A stretch of DNA of 64,000 nucleotides from assembly GCA_023401595.1 (NCBI GenBank), contig JAEXDQ010000020.1, forward strand, positions 79,134 through 143,133, given 5' to 3'. The stretch's first letter is position 1. Each line of letters opens with the position of its first letter. The notes below the pieces were generated by a model. That model saw only the letters and a program-made list of their open reading frames with translations. It was not told where the DNA came from and made no database searches. This document shows, one piece after another, positions 48,715 to 57,718 of this stretch. The translations under genes were made by a program, and so were the position numbers. Origin of the DNA: Spirochaetota bacterium (GTDB lineage Bacteria; Spirochaetota; Spirochaetia; Sphaerochaetales; Sphaerochaetaceae).

Positions 48715-49514
48715 ATGAATTTCCTTAAATAGCCGACGGCACGCTGCGCGGCGGTTTCAGGATCCGGGTAAGGGAGGATTTCGACGGTAGACCAGCCGTC
48801 GTATCCGATGTCCTTCAGTGCGTCGAATACTTCGACGAAATCAAGATGACCGTCGCCGGGGGCGTGACGGTTGCTGTCGGCGAGGTGGATGTACCTGACG
48901 TATCTTGCGTTTCTCCGCAATGAGTCGCCGATACGGTCGTCCTCGATATTCATGTGGAAGACGTCAGGCATCATCGTCAGATGGGGAATCCGGGCCTTGT
49001 CGAGGAGCGCCGAGCCTTCATCGCAGTTGTTGATGAAGTCGATCTCGTACCTGTTGACAGGTTCAAGAATCAGTTCGACGCCTTTTTTCCCCGCATATTC
49101 GCAAAGCTCGCCCGCCATGTCGAAAAACAACTGCTCACAGAACTCCCGGTCCCGGCCTTTCAAGGAACCGCGGACGCGGCCGATGTTCACCAACTGACCG
49201 AAATCCGCAGCGAGGTCGATGAACCCTTTGAACGTCCTGTCGAGCTCCTTCCGCCTTTCCGGGTCCTCGTCGGTGAACGAAAGCCCGCGAGCGGCGAAAA
49301 CCTGGCCGGAGGATACGGCCGAAACTTCCATATGGTTCCGATCCAGCAAGGCCTTCAAGTCGGCCCGTCCGATTTCATCCGGACGCATCAGCGCGAGTTC
49401 AACGCCGTCATATCCCAGTTCTGCGGCCCTGACAATTGATTTTTCAAGTCCTCTGAACACGACGAACGCGCTCGGCAACGCTTCCGCACCCGCTATTGCA
49501 ACCGCAAGTTTCAT
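48705..49514 (-). CDS. Xylose-isomerase-like TIM-barrel sugar isomerase/epimerase
   Basis: 269 residues of the AP endonuclease 2 / xylose isomerase-like barrel. ELGYDGVELAL (strand 2), VELILEPVNRYEIDFINN (metal-ligand Glu), LTMMPDVFHMNIED with Asp and His, YIHLADSNRHAPGDGHLDF and the final STVEIL Glu give the metal site. Relatives include hydroxypyruvate isomerase (Hyi), tagatose epimerase and oxo-sugar-acid decarboxylases, so the exact reaction is open. Linked by overlap to the glycerate kinase gene. GAGG precedes the ATG. Confidence 0.82.
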   Translation of the reverse strand: MKLAVAIAGAEALPSAFVVFRGLEKSIVRAAELGYDGVELALMRPDEIGRADLKALLDRNHMEVSAVSSGQVFAARGLSFTDEDPERRKELDRTFKGFIDLAADFGQLVNIGRVRGSLKGRDREFCEQLFFDMAGELCEYAGKKGVELILEPVNRYEIDFINNCDEGSALLDKARIPHLTMMPDVFHMNIEDDRIGDSLRRNARYVRYIHLADSNRHAPGDGHLDFVEVFDALKDIGYDGWSTVEILPYPDPETAAQRAVGYLRKFICA

Positions 49515-49568
49515 AACAACCTCACTTTTTCCATCATCCAGACTACGCCATGGCGATGCGCCATGCGT

Positions 49569-50984
49569 TCACAGCGCAAGAGCTTCCGCCCGGGGGATCA
49601 CATACGGCCCCTCGCTGACGTAGGTCACCTGCAACGACTCCAGCGGCTTGCCTTCCTGCCGCCCGATATATGAAAGCGCCCCATCCACGACCTTCGCGAA
49701 ACAATCGGCTCCCGGAGACTCCCGTTCCGTTTCGGACAGGAACATTTCCCCGTTGAGCCCGGGCAGGCCGGGCCACCAGATCCGGTCGAGCTTCGGACTA
49801 TAGAAGATCATGTGGTCCATCGGTATCCTCTCGAACACCTTTGCCCACTGCTGTACCTGCCACTGGTCGGGAATAAACGTCCAGTCGGGAGAGCAGATCG
49901 TCCTGAGGAAATTCTGAGGGCCTACGAGCTTGAGCAACGCCAGCGTAGTCCGGTACGTCACCGCTCCGACCACGTTCCCCTGATCCGTCGTATCGGCGAC
50001 GATCACCAGCCACCCGTTCTTTTTCAGAATGCCGAGGCTGGCCACGGCGCATTTCGCCGTCTGGTAGTGGTTGATGCCGACAAATCCACCGTGAGTGACC
50101 ACGATATCCGCGGCGGCAGGAACGGATACGCCGACCGTACCCTTGATCATCTCGACCGCCGCAAGATGGGCCTGTTCCAGATCTCCGCAGAAAACCCCGG
50201 TGATATGGAAATCATGGTCGAGCGTGACGTTCACAAGGAAGTCTACGGTCGCCATCCTGGCTACTTCAAGACTTTCGGCATGGACGAGGTTACCGTCCAG
50301 ATTCAGATCCCGCGAATTCTTGTCGGCCATCAGCTCGGCGCCGTGGAATACATATGTGGACTGCTCGCCGATCAGCCCCGGACAGATCGCCTTTCTACCG
50401 CCGGACGCCCCGGCCATGAAATGGCTCTCCACAAGACCGGTGGCTATCTTCAAATCCGCGTCCACATAGTTCCTGTCTATCAGGACTTTCGTCCCCCTTC
50501 TGGTTTCCCCCAGATATACGAGGGACGCTTCATCGCGGCAATCGTGGTTGATTACCTTGATACCCATGTCCAGGATCCGGGTATCGATCATTTTTCGGAT
50601 TTCCTGTTCCGACATGGCCCGATGCGTTCCTGTGGCGATGATGATCGTCACGTCCTCACGGCGGTAGCCTTCGGAGAACAGAACCTCAAGAATCGGCAGC
50701 AGGATGCCTTCTTCGCCTTTGTACGGCACAGGGCGGGTGTTGTCGCTGACGACCAAGGCGGCCGTAGGATGCTCCTTGCCGCAACAGGCTTTCTTCGCAC
50801 GGGCGATCGTCGCGAGGGACTCGCTTGCGATCGGGTGTTCCAAGGCGTCCTTGATGGCGGCCGACGGGTCGTCGAGAACCTGCGGAGTGTTCATATGGAC
50901 GACATATGTATGTTTCGGCAGTATCAACGGCTCATACTGCGTCCCAAGCGGATTATCGACAACCAATTTGTCTTCTAATTGCAT
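49569..50984 (-). CDS. LarA-family (DUF2088) hydroxy-acid racemase-like protein
   Basis: 471 residues of the lactate-racemase family, which uses a nickel-pincer cofactor made by LarB/C/E. Family marks: SDNTRPVP, IIIATGTHRAMSEQE, MAGASGGRKAICPGLIGEQST and VVTHGGFVGINHYQTAK. LarA homologues act on lactate, malate, gluconate-type and other 2-hydroxy acids; the substrate here is not evident. No larBCE is in the window. ATG at 50984 follows GGGAGG. It lies after a strong terminator that separates it from the alcohol dehydrogenase gene, with no clear promoter between. Confidence 0.85.
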   Translation of the reverse strand: MQLEDKLVVDNPLGTQYEPLILPKHTYVVHMNTPQVLDDPSAAIKDALEHPIASESLATIARAKKACCGKEHPTAALVVSDNTRPVPYKGEEGILLPILEVLFSEGYRREDVTIIIATGTHRAMSEQEIRKMIDTRILDMGIKVINHDCRDEASLVYLGETRRGTKVLIDRNYVDADLKIATGLVESHFMAGASGGRKAICPGLIGEQSTYVFHGAELMADKNSRDLNLDGNLVHAESLEVARMATVDFLVNVTLDHDFHITGVFCGDLEQAHLAAVEMIKGTVGVSVPAAADIVVTHGGFVGINHYQTAKCAVASLGILKKNGWLVIVADTTDQGNVVGAVTYRTTLALLKLVGPQNFLRTICSPDWTFIPDQWQVQQWAKVFERIPMDHMIFYSPKLDRIWWPGLPGLNGEMFLSETERESPGADCFAKVVDGALSYIGRQEGKPLESLQVTYVSEGPYVIPRAEALAL

Positions 50985-51012
50985 ATTACGGCCTCCCCAT
51001 GTCATGGCGGGT

Positions 51013-51059
51013 AAAAAAAGGCATCGTCCTTCGCTTCTATCAGTTTTCGGGACGATGCC
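51013..51059 (-). terminator. Intrinsic terminator or attenuator between ADH and LarA-like genes
   Basis: Perfect 10-bp stem GGCATCGTCC/GGACGATGCC (51020-51029 with 51050-51059), followed on the minus strand by seven T. There is no room for a promoter between it and the LarA-family gene, so that gene depends on read-through. Confidence 0.75.
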
Positions 51060-51173
51060 GTACAATGAGCCTTCTGATACATACGGCGCATTACGCCAGA
51101 TACCTGAACGGCAATCTCCGTCTTTTTTACCTACTATGACGAAACTAGTAGCTTCAATGTCAGGAAAACTTCC

Positions 51174-52454
51174 TTACATCTCCTTGATGACGGACATGTC
51201 GCCCGTCGCCGCGGCACGGAGGATCGGCTCCATGTACTCATCGACATCGGCGGCGGTCATGGGAACCGGCATGTTGCGCAGCTTCATTTCAAGCTGAGGA
51301 TCCTTCGCGGCTTCCAGCGCGCGCTGGATATGCTGCTCGCCGAAGCCCGCAAGGTCGCCGAGCCTGGTAGGAGCGTTGATACTCTTGCCGTAGGCAACCA
51401 TTGCCTCCGCGACGGCAAGGGCGAGGAAGCGTCCTTCCAGGCTGTCGATATCCGCGTCAGTGTAGCCATACTTCTTGAAGATGTTCCCGACGACCTTCAG
51501 CTGAGGCTGAATCGCCTTGCTGTAGAATACGGCGTAATAGGGGTTCATGATACCGCAGGCGGTTCCGTGGCCGACGATATCGACCAACGAGAAGCTTGTC
51601 AGATGCGCCCCGCTGGTACCGCCGATCATGATGGCGTAACCGCCGAGGTCGGTGGCCAGGCCAATGGCCTCGCGGGCTTTGAGATTCTTTGGGTCCTTCA
51701 CCAGCTCCTTCGCATACTCGGCGCAAAGGCTGATAGCGCATTCCGCCAGAGCCTTGGCCTTGTCGTACGCCTCGCCCTTCGCTCCGCAGAATACTTCAAA
51801 CGTATGGGCGATTGCGTCCAAAGCGCCGTCGATGGTGACCTTCACCGGCATCGATACGGTCACTTCATAATCGAACAAGGACACGGTCGGCACGACCGCC
51901 GGATCGACGATCAGCTTCTTCTGTCCGACCACGGGGTCCGTGATGTTTGAATACTTGGTCAGATGGGCGCCGCTGGAGGCCGATGTCTCGACGGCCACAA
52001 GGGGTACCAGCTTGGAACCGGTCGCCGCCAGGGCCTTGCCTACTTCGCCGGTACCGAAATAATGGTCGATCTCAGGCGTGACCTTCGCGCCAAGGGTCGC
52101 AAGGGCGTTGGCCGCCTTGCAGGCGTCGATCGTCGAACCGCCGCCGATGGCGATGATGCAGTCGGGTTTGTGATGGAGGATATAGGTCTCCAGACGGTAT
52201 ACATCCTCTCTCGGGGCGTTCGGCTTCGCGTCCGGGGCGATGACTCCGCCGGCCAATTCGACGCCCGCCTGGGCGAGGTACGCGACCACTCTGTCAGCCA
52301 CAGGCTTCATATAGGTGGTATTGGAGACCACCAGGGCCTTCTTGCCATATTTAGCGGCGATGACTCCGATCTGGTCCAATACGCCAAGACCGAATACATA
52401 GTCCTCACCCTTCCACGCCTTCAACAAATCATATGCTCTTTTTATCTGATCCAT
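51174..52454 (-). CDS. Iron-containing alcohol dehydrogenase family protein
   Basis: NAD(P)-dependent dehydrogenase of 426 residues in the group III Fe-ADH family. GGGSTIDACKA binds the cofactor, and VAVETSASSGAHLTKYSNITD and the metal motif DGALDAIAHTFE, with HLTSFSLVDIVGHGTACGIMNPYY providing the later histidines, complete the site. Family members reduce or oxidise a wide range of alcohols and aldehydes. It lies 22 nt after the transketolase C-terminal gene in the same operon; a hydroxy-aldehyde or sugar-alcohol substrate is likely by context. Confidence 0.88.
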   Translation of the reverse strand: MDQIKRAYDLLKAWKGEDYVFGLGVLDQIGVIAAKYGKKALVVSNTTYMKPVADRVVAYLAQAGVELAGGVIAPDAKPNAPREDVYRLETYILHHKPDCIIAIGGGSTIDACKAANALATLGAKVTPEIDHYFGTGEVGKALAATGSKLVPLVAVETSASSGAHLTKYSNITDPVVGQKKLIVDPAVVPTVSLFDYEVTVSMPVKVTIDGALDAIAHTFEVFCGAKGEAYDKAKALAECAISLCAEYAKELVKDPKNLKAREAIGLATDLGGYAIMIGGTSGAHLTSFSLVDIVGHGTACGIMNPYYAVFYSKAIQPQLKVVGNIFKKYGYTDADIDSLEGRFLALAVAEAMVAYGKSINAPTRLGDLAGFGEQHIQRALEAAKDPQLEMKLRNMPVPMTAADVDEYMEPILRAAATGDMSVIKEM

Positions 52455-52476
52455 AGTCGTCCTCCTGTATCAGTTT

Positions 52477-53403
52477 TCAGCGACAGAGCGCTTTCGCGCG
52501 CTGGGCGATATTCTTTCCACTCAATCCATAGGTTGCGAGCAGGTCTCCATAGGGACCGGTCTCGCCGAAACAGTCATCAAGGCCGATTGAGTCGAACTTG
52601 AACGCTTTGCCAGACTTGGCGATCACCTCGCTGACTGCGCCTGCGAACCCGCCGGCCAGCACATGCTCCTCGACCGTGACCAGACGTCCTGTCCGAGCCG
52701 CGCTTTCAAGGATACCTGCTCCGTCCAAAGGCTTTACGAACGGTACGCTGAGTACCTCGGCGTCGATGCCCTCCCCGGCCAACAGCTCGGCGGCCTCCAT
52801 GGCCATGGACGCGGTGATGCCGTTCGCGGCGATAGTCACGTCCTTTCCTTTTCTGCAAGGAATGACCTTCGCCTGCGAAAAGTCAGAAGCCTCGGGAAGA
52901 TCGGGCATCGCGTTGCGGTTCAGCCTGATATAGACCGGTCCTTTCTGGGCCAGCGCATATTCCAAAGCCTGCTCCGCCTGTCGGGCGTCGGACGGAACGA
53001 TCACCTGCATATTGGGCAAGGCGCGCAATATGGCTATGTCCGTGATCGCCTGATGGCTCGCGCCGTCGAAGCTGTCGCTCAAGCCGCCATAGGCGCCGGC
53101 GAATATGATCGGAAGATTGTTGTAGCAAGCCACGTTACGTATCTGGTCGGTACTCTTCAACGCCAGAAAAATCGCGAAAGCGTTGACAACCGGATGATAT
53201 CCGCAGGTCGCCAGACCGGCGGCCACATCGGCCATGTTACCCTCCGCGACTCCGCAGTTGAAGAACCGTTGCGGGAATTCCTTGCCGAACAGCGCGCTCT
53301 TGGTGCTGGAGGAAACGTCGGCGTCCAGCACGACTAGCTCAGGGTGCGTATGGCCAAGCTCGGCCAGCTTCTTGCCAAAGGCTTCTCTCATTGCGATGCT
53401 CAT
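52477..53403 (-). CDS. Transketolase, C-terminal subunit
   Basis: 308 residues carrying the pyrimidine-binding and C-terminal domains of a split transketolase. VVLDADVSSSTKSALFGKEFPQRFFNCGVAEGNMADVAAGLA supplies the Glu that activates thiamine diphosphate (GVAE), and the end VTVEEHVLAGGFAGAVSEVIA is typical. It forms one enzyme with the next gene; the two overlap by 4 nt (53400-53403). Split transketolases in such clusters often act on specialised sugars or sugar acids rather than in the main pentose pathway. Confidence 0.93.
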   Translation of the reverse strand: MSIAMREAFGKKLAELGHTHPELVVLDADVSSSTKSALFGKEFPQRFFNCGVAEGNMADVAAGLATCGYHPVVNAFAIFLALKSTDQIRNVACYNNLPIIFAGAYGGLSDSFDGASHQAITDIAILRALPNMQVIVPSDARQAEQALEYALAQKGPVYIRLNRNAMPDLPEASDFSQAKVIPCRKGKDVTIAANGITASMAMEAAELLAGEGIDAEVLSVPFVKPLDGAGILESAARTGRLVTVEEHVLAGGFAGAVSEVIAKSGKAFKFDSIGLDDCFGETGPYGDLLATYGLSGKNIAQRAKALCR

Positions 53404-54290
53404 AACGCGGCCTCCTTCTTCGCAAGATCCTCACGCAGTTCGACGATACCGGCTTCAAAGCTCTTGTCGTCGATCACCGCGCCATGCCATGTGTTCTTTC
53501 CTTCTGTAAAGGAGACGCCCTTGCCCTTGGTCGTATCATAGACCACGGCCTTCGGCCAGACATCGTCCTCGTCCATCCAGTCAAAGGATTTCAGTATGTC
53601 GGCGGTGTCGTTGCCGCACAGCTGCTTCGGGCATACATGCCAACCGAACGAAACAAGCTTGTCGCGAAGCGGTTCCAACGGCATGATCTGGTCTTCCGTA
53701 CCGTCCAGCTGCACTTTGTTGTAGTCAATCATCAGCACAAGTCCATGCGGGCGGTATTTGGCGGCGCACATCAGTGCCTCCCAGCTCTGCCCTTCGTTCA
53801 GGCAGCCTTCCCCCGTCAGCACGTAGGTCCAATAATCCTTGCCCGAAAGCTGGGCGGCGAGAGCCATGCCCAGACCGATCGAAACACCATGGCCCAAAGC
53901 GCCGGTAGACATATCCACGCCGGGGGTCTTGTTCATTGCGGGATGTCCCTGCAAATGAGAACCCAATGTGCGGAAGGTCGGCAGGTCTTCGACCGGGAAG
54001 AACCCACGGTGGGCAAGCACCGTATAGAGATTGACCGACGCATGTCCTTTGGAAAGGATGAAACGGTCCCTGTCGTCCCATCGAGGATTCGAAGGGTCGA
54101 TATTGAGACGATTGAAATATAGTGAAGTCGTCAGTTCCGCTGCGGAAGCGGATCCACCCCAGTGCCCGGTTCCGCGTTGGTGGAGTATGTCGAACATCTC
54201 CATGCGGAAGCGCGCCGCGAGCGCCGCGAGTTCTTTCGCATCGAACTTGCGGTTCACATCAACCAGAAGATCCTGAACGGTCTTGCCCAT
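53400..54290 (-). CDS. Transketolase, N-terminal subunit
   Basis: 296 residues with the thiamine-diphosphate-binding domain. HWGGSASAAELTTSLYF, RFILSKGHASVNLYTVLAHRG, HPAMNKTPGVDMSTGALGHG and TGEGCLNEGQSWEALMCAAKY...DYNKVQLDG show the cofactor motif (Glu replaces the Asp of GDG). ATG at 54290 is set by AAGGAG 6 nt upstream; the open frame continues to 54446 but without an SD. First gene of the catabolic operon, with its promoter and operator 128-175 bp upstream, divergent from the GntR gene. Confidence 0.93.
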   Translation of the reverse strand: MGKTVQDLLVDVNRKFDAKELAALAARFRMEMFDILHQRGTGHWGGSASAAELTTSLYFNRLNIDPSNPRWDDRDRFILSKGHASVNLYTVLAHRGFFPVEDLPTFRTLGSHLQGHPAMNKTPGVDMSTGALGHGVSIGLGMALAAQLSGKDYWTYVLTGEGCLNEGQSWEALMCAAKYRPHGLVLMIDYNKVQLDGTEDQIMPLEPLRDKLVSFGWHVCPKQLCGNDTADILKSFDWMDEDDVWPKAVVYDTTKGKGVSFTEGKNTWHGAVIDDKSFEAGIVELREDLAKKEAAL

Positions 54291-54417
54291 GTGCAGCTCC
54301 TTATTCTTTAGTCGGACGCCGTCGATACTTCGCATCGTGACGGCATCCGCTCCATTGTTCGTCCAACGATTTTTCCCAATGCTGCAAACGTCCATTTTCA
54401 GTTCCGTTTTCCAGTCA

Positions 54418-54434
54418 TTGTATATCGTATACAA
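54418..54434. promoter_or_regulatory. Operator O1 for a GntR-type regulator
   Basis: Perfect 7+3+7 inverted repeat TTGTATA-TCG-TATACAA lying directly downstream of the -10 of the transketolase promoter, over the start of transcription. It shares the core GTATACAAT with O2. Confidence 0.55.
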
Positions 54435-54436
54435 TA

Positions 54437-54465
54437 TACATACCATGATGTTCGCCGCCTGTCAA
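54437..54465 (-). promoter_or_regulatory. Promoter for the transketolase operon
   Basis: TTGACA (54460-54465), 17-bp spacer, TATGTA (54437-54442) on the minus strand, with O1 just downstream, a layout for repression. Confidence 0.5.
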
Positions 54466-54569
54466 ATCTTTCTTGGATTTTTTTTGTATTTTTTATTTTG
54501 ATTCGATAAATCTGCTGGATTTTGATGTTTTTAATCATTATTAGCAGTCAATACATTCTGAGAATTTAA

Positions 54570-54581
54570 ATTGTATACAAT
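54570..54581. promoter_or_regulatory. Operator O2 for a GntR-type regulator
   Basis: Perfect 12-bp palindrome ATTGTATACAAT, the usual TNGTATACNA form of FadR-subfamily sites, about 95 bp before the gntR start. Confidence 0.5.
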
Positions 54582-54625
54582 TGTCATTAAACTCAAACAG
54601 ACTGACCGTGTACGAAAGAATTCCA

Positions 54626-54654
54626 TTGACTTATTATTGTTTATTGCATACAGT
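54626..54654 (+). promoter_or_regulatory. Promoter for gntR-DUF362
   Basis: TTGACT (54626-54631), 17-bp spacer, TACAGT (54649-54654). TTGCATACAG (54644-54653), a degenerate copy of the operator, covers the -10 and would allow autoregulation. The whole 385-bp gap is AT-rich; no other feature is seen. Confidence 0.5.
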
Positions 54655-54675
54655 TTAGCCAGAAGGAGCGACGCG

Positions 54676-55320
54676 ATGGCCACCAAGATAGTGCAGAGAA
54701 GTCTGTCGGACCAAGTATACAACCTGTTGAAGGACCAGATTCTTTCCGGCGAGCTCAAAGGCGGTACGAACATATCCGAAGAACTTCTCGCGCAGCAGTT
54801 CGGAGTCTCTCGGACGCCGATCAGGGAAGCGATCCGCCGGTTGGCGGAATACGGATTGCTGATCATTACGCCGAGAAGCCATGTATCCGTCTATACGGTA
54901 ACGGAGAAAGAAGCCGCGGATATCGCCAAGGTCCGCGTCAACCTGGAGATGCTGGCGGTGGACAGCATCGATGATGACGCCTATCAACGCAATGTAGAAG
55001 ACATCGCCCGGCATGCTGCAGACTGCCAATATGCCATGAGCGTCGGAGACCGTGCGTCGGTATTCGAGAAGGACAGCCTGTTCCACCTCGCGCTGGTCCG
55101 CGCCGCGGACAATTCGGCGTTATACGATATCTGCCAGCGAATGGATGCGAAGATTCAACTGCTGCGTATCGCGCAGAATCTCCCGGAAGATGAACTGGCC
55201 TACTATATCAACCAGCACGTACAGCTCATGCAGCTGCTCAAGCAGGGCGACAAGGATACCTGCAAACGGCTGCTGTACGAACATATCACCCACGACCTGG
55301 GCGGAGGGTTCAAAGGATAA
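54676..55320 (+). CDS. GntR-family regulator, FadR/FCD subfamily
   Basis: 214-residue transcription factor. N-terminal winged helix: SLSDQVYNLLKDQILSGELKGGTNISEELLAQQFGVSRTPIREAIRRLAEYGLL. The C-terminal all-helical FCD domain binds a small acid; its likely metal-site residues are in FHLALVRAADN and the final YEHITHDL. The ATG at 54676 is chosen for AAGGAG 7-8 nt upstream. Divergent from the transketolase operon, with two or three candidate operators between. It is followed 6 nt later by the DUF362 gene. Likely repressor responding to the transported acid or its product. Confidence 0.92.
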   Translation: MATKIVQRSLSDQVYNLLKDQILSGELKGGTNISEELLAQQFGVSRTPIREAIRRLAEYGLLIITPRSHVSVYTVTEKEAADIAKVRVNLEMLAVDSIDDDAYQRNVEDIARHAADCQYAMSVGDRASVFEKDSLFHLALVRAADNSALYDICQRMDAKIQLLRIAQNLPEDELAYYINQHVQLMQLLKQGDKDTCKRLLYEHITHDLGGGFKG

Positions 55321-55326
55321 ACGACA

Positions 55327-56418
55327 ATGGACAGGAACGACATCTACATTACCTACGGTTCGGACGCGAAGTCCATGACAAAGAACCTGCTCGACGCATG
55401 CGATATCGGCGGGATGATTCCGTCCACTTCCGCGAAGATCGGGTTGAAGCCGAACCTCGTCGTCGCGGTCACACCGGATACGGGAGCGACGACCCATCCG
55501 GATATAGTCGTCGCGGTGATTGAATATCTCCAGGAGCGCGGATACCGCAACATCAAGATCATTGAAAGTGCTTGGGTCGGGGACAGTACCAAGCGGGGGT
55601 TCAAGGTCAATGGATACGACAAGATATCGACCCGCTACGGCGTTCCCCTCATCGATGTGAAAGACGACGACTACCAGAGGTGCGAGGCCGGCGGCGTCTC
55701 CATGGAGGTTTCACGGGAGATACTGGACCTCGATTTCCTGATCAGCCTACCAGTGCTGAAGGGGCATTGCCAGACGGCCATGACCTGCGCGTTGAAGAAT
55801 ATGAAGGGTTGTCTGTCTGACCGGTCGAAACGGCAGTTCCATTCCTTGGGGCTCCACAAGCCGATAGCCGCGTTGAACAAGGTCCGTTGCGCCGACTTGG
55901 TGATCGTGGACAGTCTCAACGGGGATCTCGACTTTGAGGAGGGTGGCACGCCCGTACAGACGAACAGGATGTTCGTCGGCGTCGATAGCGTGCTGATAGA
56001 TGCGTTCGGGGCTTCCCTGATGGGCTTTGAGACCTCAGACATTCAATACATCGGCCTTGCCGAGCGGCTGGGAGTCGGCTCTTCCGATTTGTCGCATGCG
56101 AACGTCATAGAACTCAGCAAGGCGCAGGAGACGGCGGCCGCCCCTTCCGGGAGAGTCCGCGGACTGGAGAAATATACGCTCCCCTCTTCCGCCTGTTCGG
56201 CATGTTACGGCAATCTGATCCATGCGTTGGCGCGCATGGAGGAAGCCGGTACGTTGAAACAGCTGGACGGAAAGAAGATTTGCATCGGGCAGGACTACAG
56301 GGGTAAAGCAGGCGGCGAGGTCGGAGTCGGTTCCTGCACCAGAGGGTGCGTGCGTTCCCTGGCGGGATGTCCGCCGAAAGCGATCGATATACTTGAGTTT
56401 CTGAACAATAACCCATAA
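55327..56418 (+). CDS. DUF362 domain protein with cysteine cluster
   Basis: 363 residues of the DUF362 family, whose function is mostly unsettled. The middle shows family features (IGLKPNLVVAVTPDTGATTHPDIVVAVIEYL, ISLPVLKGHCQTAMTCALKNMKGCLSD). The last quarter holds CSACYGN and CTRGCVRSLAGCPPKAID, cysteines that could bind an iron-sulfur cluster or another cofactor. Six nt after gntR, so the two are co-expressed. It is the only gene of the region on that side of gntR that faces right. A perfect 14-bp terminator hairpin follows. Confidence 0.75.
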   Translation: MDRNDIYITYGSDAKSMTKNLLDACDIGGMIPSTSAKIGLKPNLVVAVTPDTGATTHPDIVVAVIEYLQERGYRNIKIIESAWVGDSTKRGFKVNGYDKISTRYGVPLIDVKDDDYQRCEAGGVSMEVSREILDLDFLISLPVLKGHCQTAMTCALKNMKGCLSDRSKRQFHSLGLHKPIAALNKVRCADLVIVDSLNGDLDFEEGGTPVQTNRMFVGVDSVLIDAFGASLMGFETSDIQYIGLAERLGVGSSDLSHANVIELSKAQETAAAPSGRVRGLEKYTLPSSACSACYGNLIHALARMEEAGTLKQLDGKKICIGQDYRGKAGGEVGVGSCTRGCVRSLAGCPPKAIDILEFLNNNP

Positions 56419-56433
56419 TATCGCACGAATAAT

Positions 56434-56487
56434 GACGAACGCCACAGGAAAATTGGAAAGCATTCGCTGTGGCGTTCGTCTTCTTTT
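56434..56487. terminator. Bidirectional terminator between DUF362 and amidohydrolase genes
   Basis: Perfect 14-bp stem (56434-56447 with 56467-56480) with 19-nt loop, followed on the plus strand by TTCTTTTTG. Confidence 0.75.
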
Positions 56488-56539
56488 TGAAAAACAATTT
56501 GTACAGGTATCAATCTACGGCATATGGCTTGCTGTTACG

Positions 56540-57706
56540 CTATTTCCCAACCACGACGCCATCGTGCATGATGAATCTAGGGGAAGCTAGTACCGACGGA
56601 TTCAGGACAGGGTCGCCATCAACGGCGATAAAATCAGCTTGATAGCCCTCCGCTACGACACCGACATTCCGGCCCATCAGTTCTCCCGCATACACTGTGA
56701 CGCCCTTCAACGCCTCCACCCCTACCATGCCTAGTTCCTTCATGTATGTCAGCTCCTTCCACAGCAGCCCGTGGTATGCGTCGCTACCGACTACGAACTT
56801 CGGCCTCGCCGCAACAAGCGCCGCCAGCCGTCGTCTGACCTCATCCCGCGTCTTCCTCACCTTCTCCACATGTCCGGCGGGACACATCGGTTCGCGGCTT
56901 TCATCCATGAACACACCAGGGGTGAAACAGACGGTCGTCCCGTGTTTCAATATCAGCTCGGTATCTTCCCCGTCCGCCCAATAGCAATGGTCAAGTACAT
57001 CTATCCCTTCTTCGCAGCAATACCGAAGTCCGGTACCGCCGATGCAATGGGCGCTCGTCCTCGCCCCGTTCGCCTTCGCCTCGTTGACGACAGTCCTCAC
57101 CTCCTCCCGGGAGATGTACCAAGGTACCAGACCGTCCCCTACCGGCGGTGCGCCCGCGGTTATGAATATCTTCAGCCAATCCGTGTGATGAAATAGGTTC
57201 TCCCTTGCCTGACGGCGGAATTCCTCACAGCCTGAGAACCCTTTGCCCACGTATCCGTGGCCGTGAAGCCCCTTCATGCCGATGCCCGCTACCTGCATCC
57301 ACGGCAACTCCAGCTTTCCGGCCTGCTCCATGTCCCTGAGTTCCACGTCCAGATAATATCGGTCCCCCAGGCACCTGAGTCCGGTGATTCCGGCCTTCAG
57401 GTCGTCGGTCGCGGACTTCAACGCCCTCAACGTCTGACGGCACTCAGGATCCTCCATCATGTCCAGATGCCCGGGAATCCTCGCGTCAAGCGCCAGATGA
57501 GCGTGACAGTCGATCAGTCCGGGCAACAGCGTCACCGTCCCAAGCTCCAGAACCTCCGCAGTCCTCTTCCTGGAAGAGAATTGCAATGATGTCAGTACTT
57601 CGGCGATCATGCCGCCGGATACATGGACATATGCGTTTTCCACCGGCAGAAGTTCCTTGCCCGCGAGGACTTTTGAAGCATGCAGGTACACGTCGTTTTT
57701 CATCAT
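56540..57706 (-). CDS. Metal-dependent amidohydrolase
   Basis: 388-residue hydrolase of the amidohydrolase superfamily (imidazolonepropionase/prolidase-like branch). LLPGLIDCHAHLAL carries the HxH of strand 1; the Lys that may bridge two metals is in DWLKIFITAG; TSAHCIGGTG and DHCYW give further His; GSDAYHG gives the catalytic Asp. The hydrolysed ring or amide is unknown. Last gene of the left-facing transporter operon, 12 nt after the first tctA, so its substrate is probably imported by those transporters. Confidence 0.85.
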   Translation of the reverse strand: MMKNDVYLHASKVLAGKELLPVENAYVHVSGGMIAEVLTSLQFSSRKRTAEVLELGTVTLLPGLIDCHAHLALDARIPGHLDMMEDPECRQTLRALKSATDDLKAGITGLRCLGDRYYLDVELRDMEQAGKLELPWMQVAGIGMKGLHGHGYVGKGFSGCEEFRRQARENLFHHTDWLKIFITAGAPPVGDGLVPWYISREEVRTVVNEAKANGARTSAHCIGGTGLRYCCEEGIDVLDHCYWADGEDTELILKHGTTVCFTPGVFMDESREPMCPAGHVEKVRKTRDEVRRRLAALVAARPKFVVGSDAYHGLLWKELTYMKELGMVGVEALKGVTVYAGELMGRNVGVVAEGYQADFIAVDGDPVLNPSVLASPRFIMHDGVVVGK

Positions 57707-57718
57707 GCCATCCCCCGG

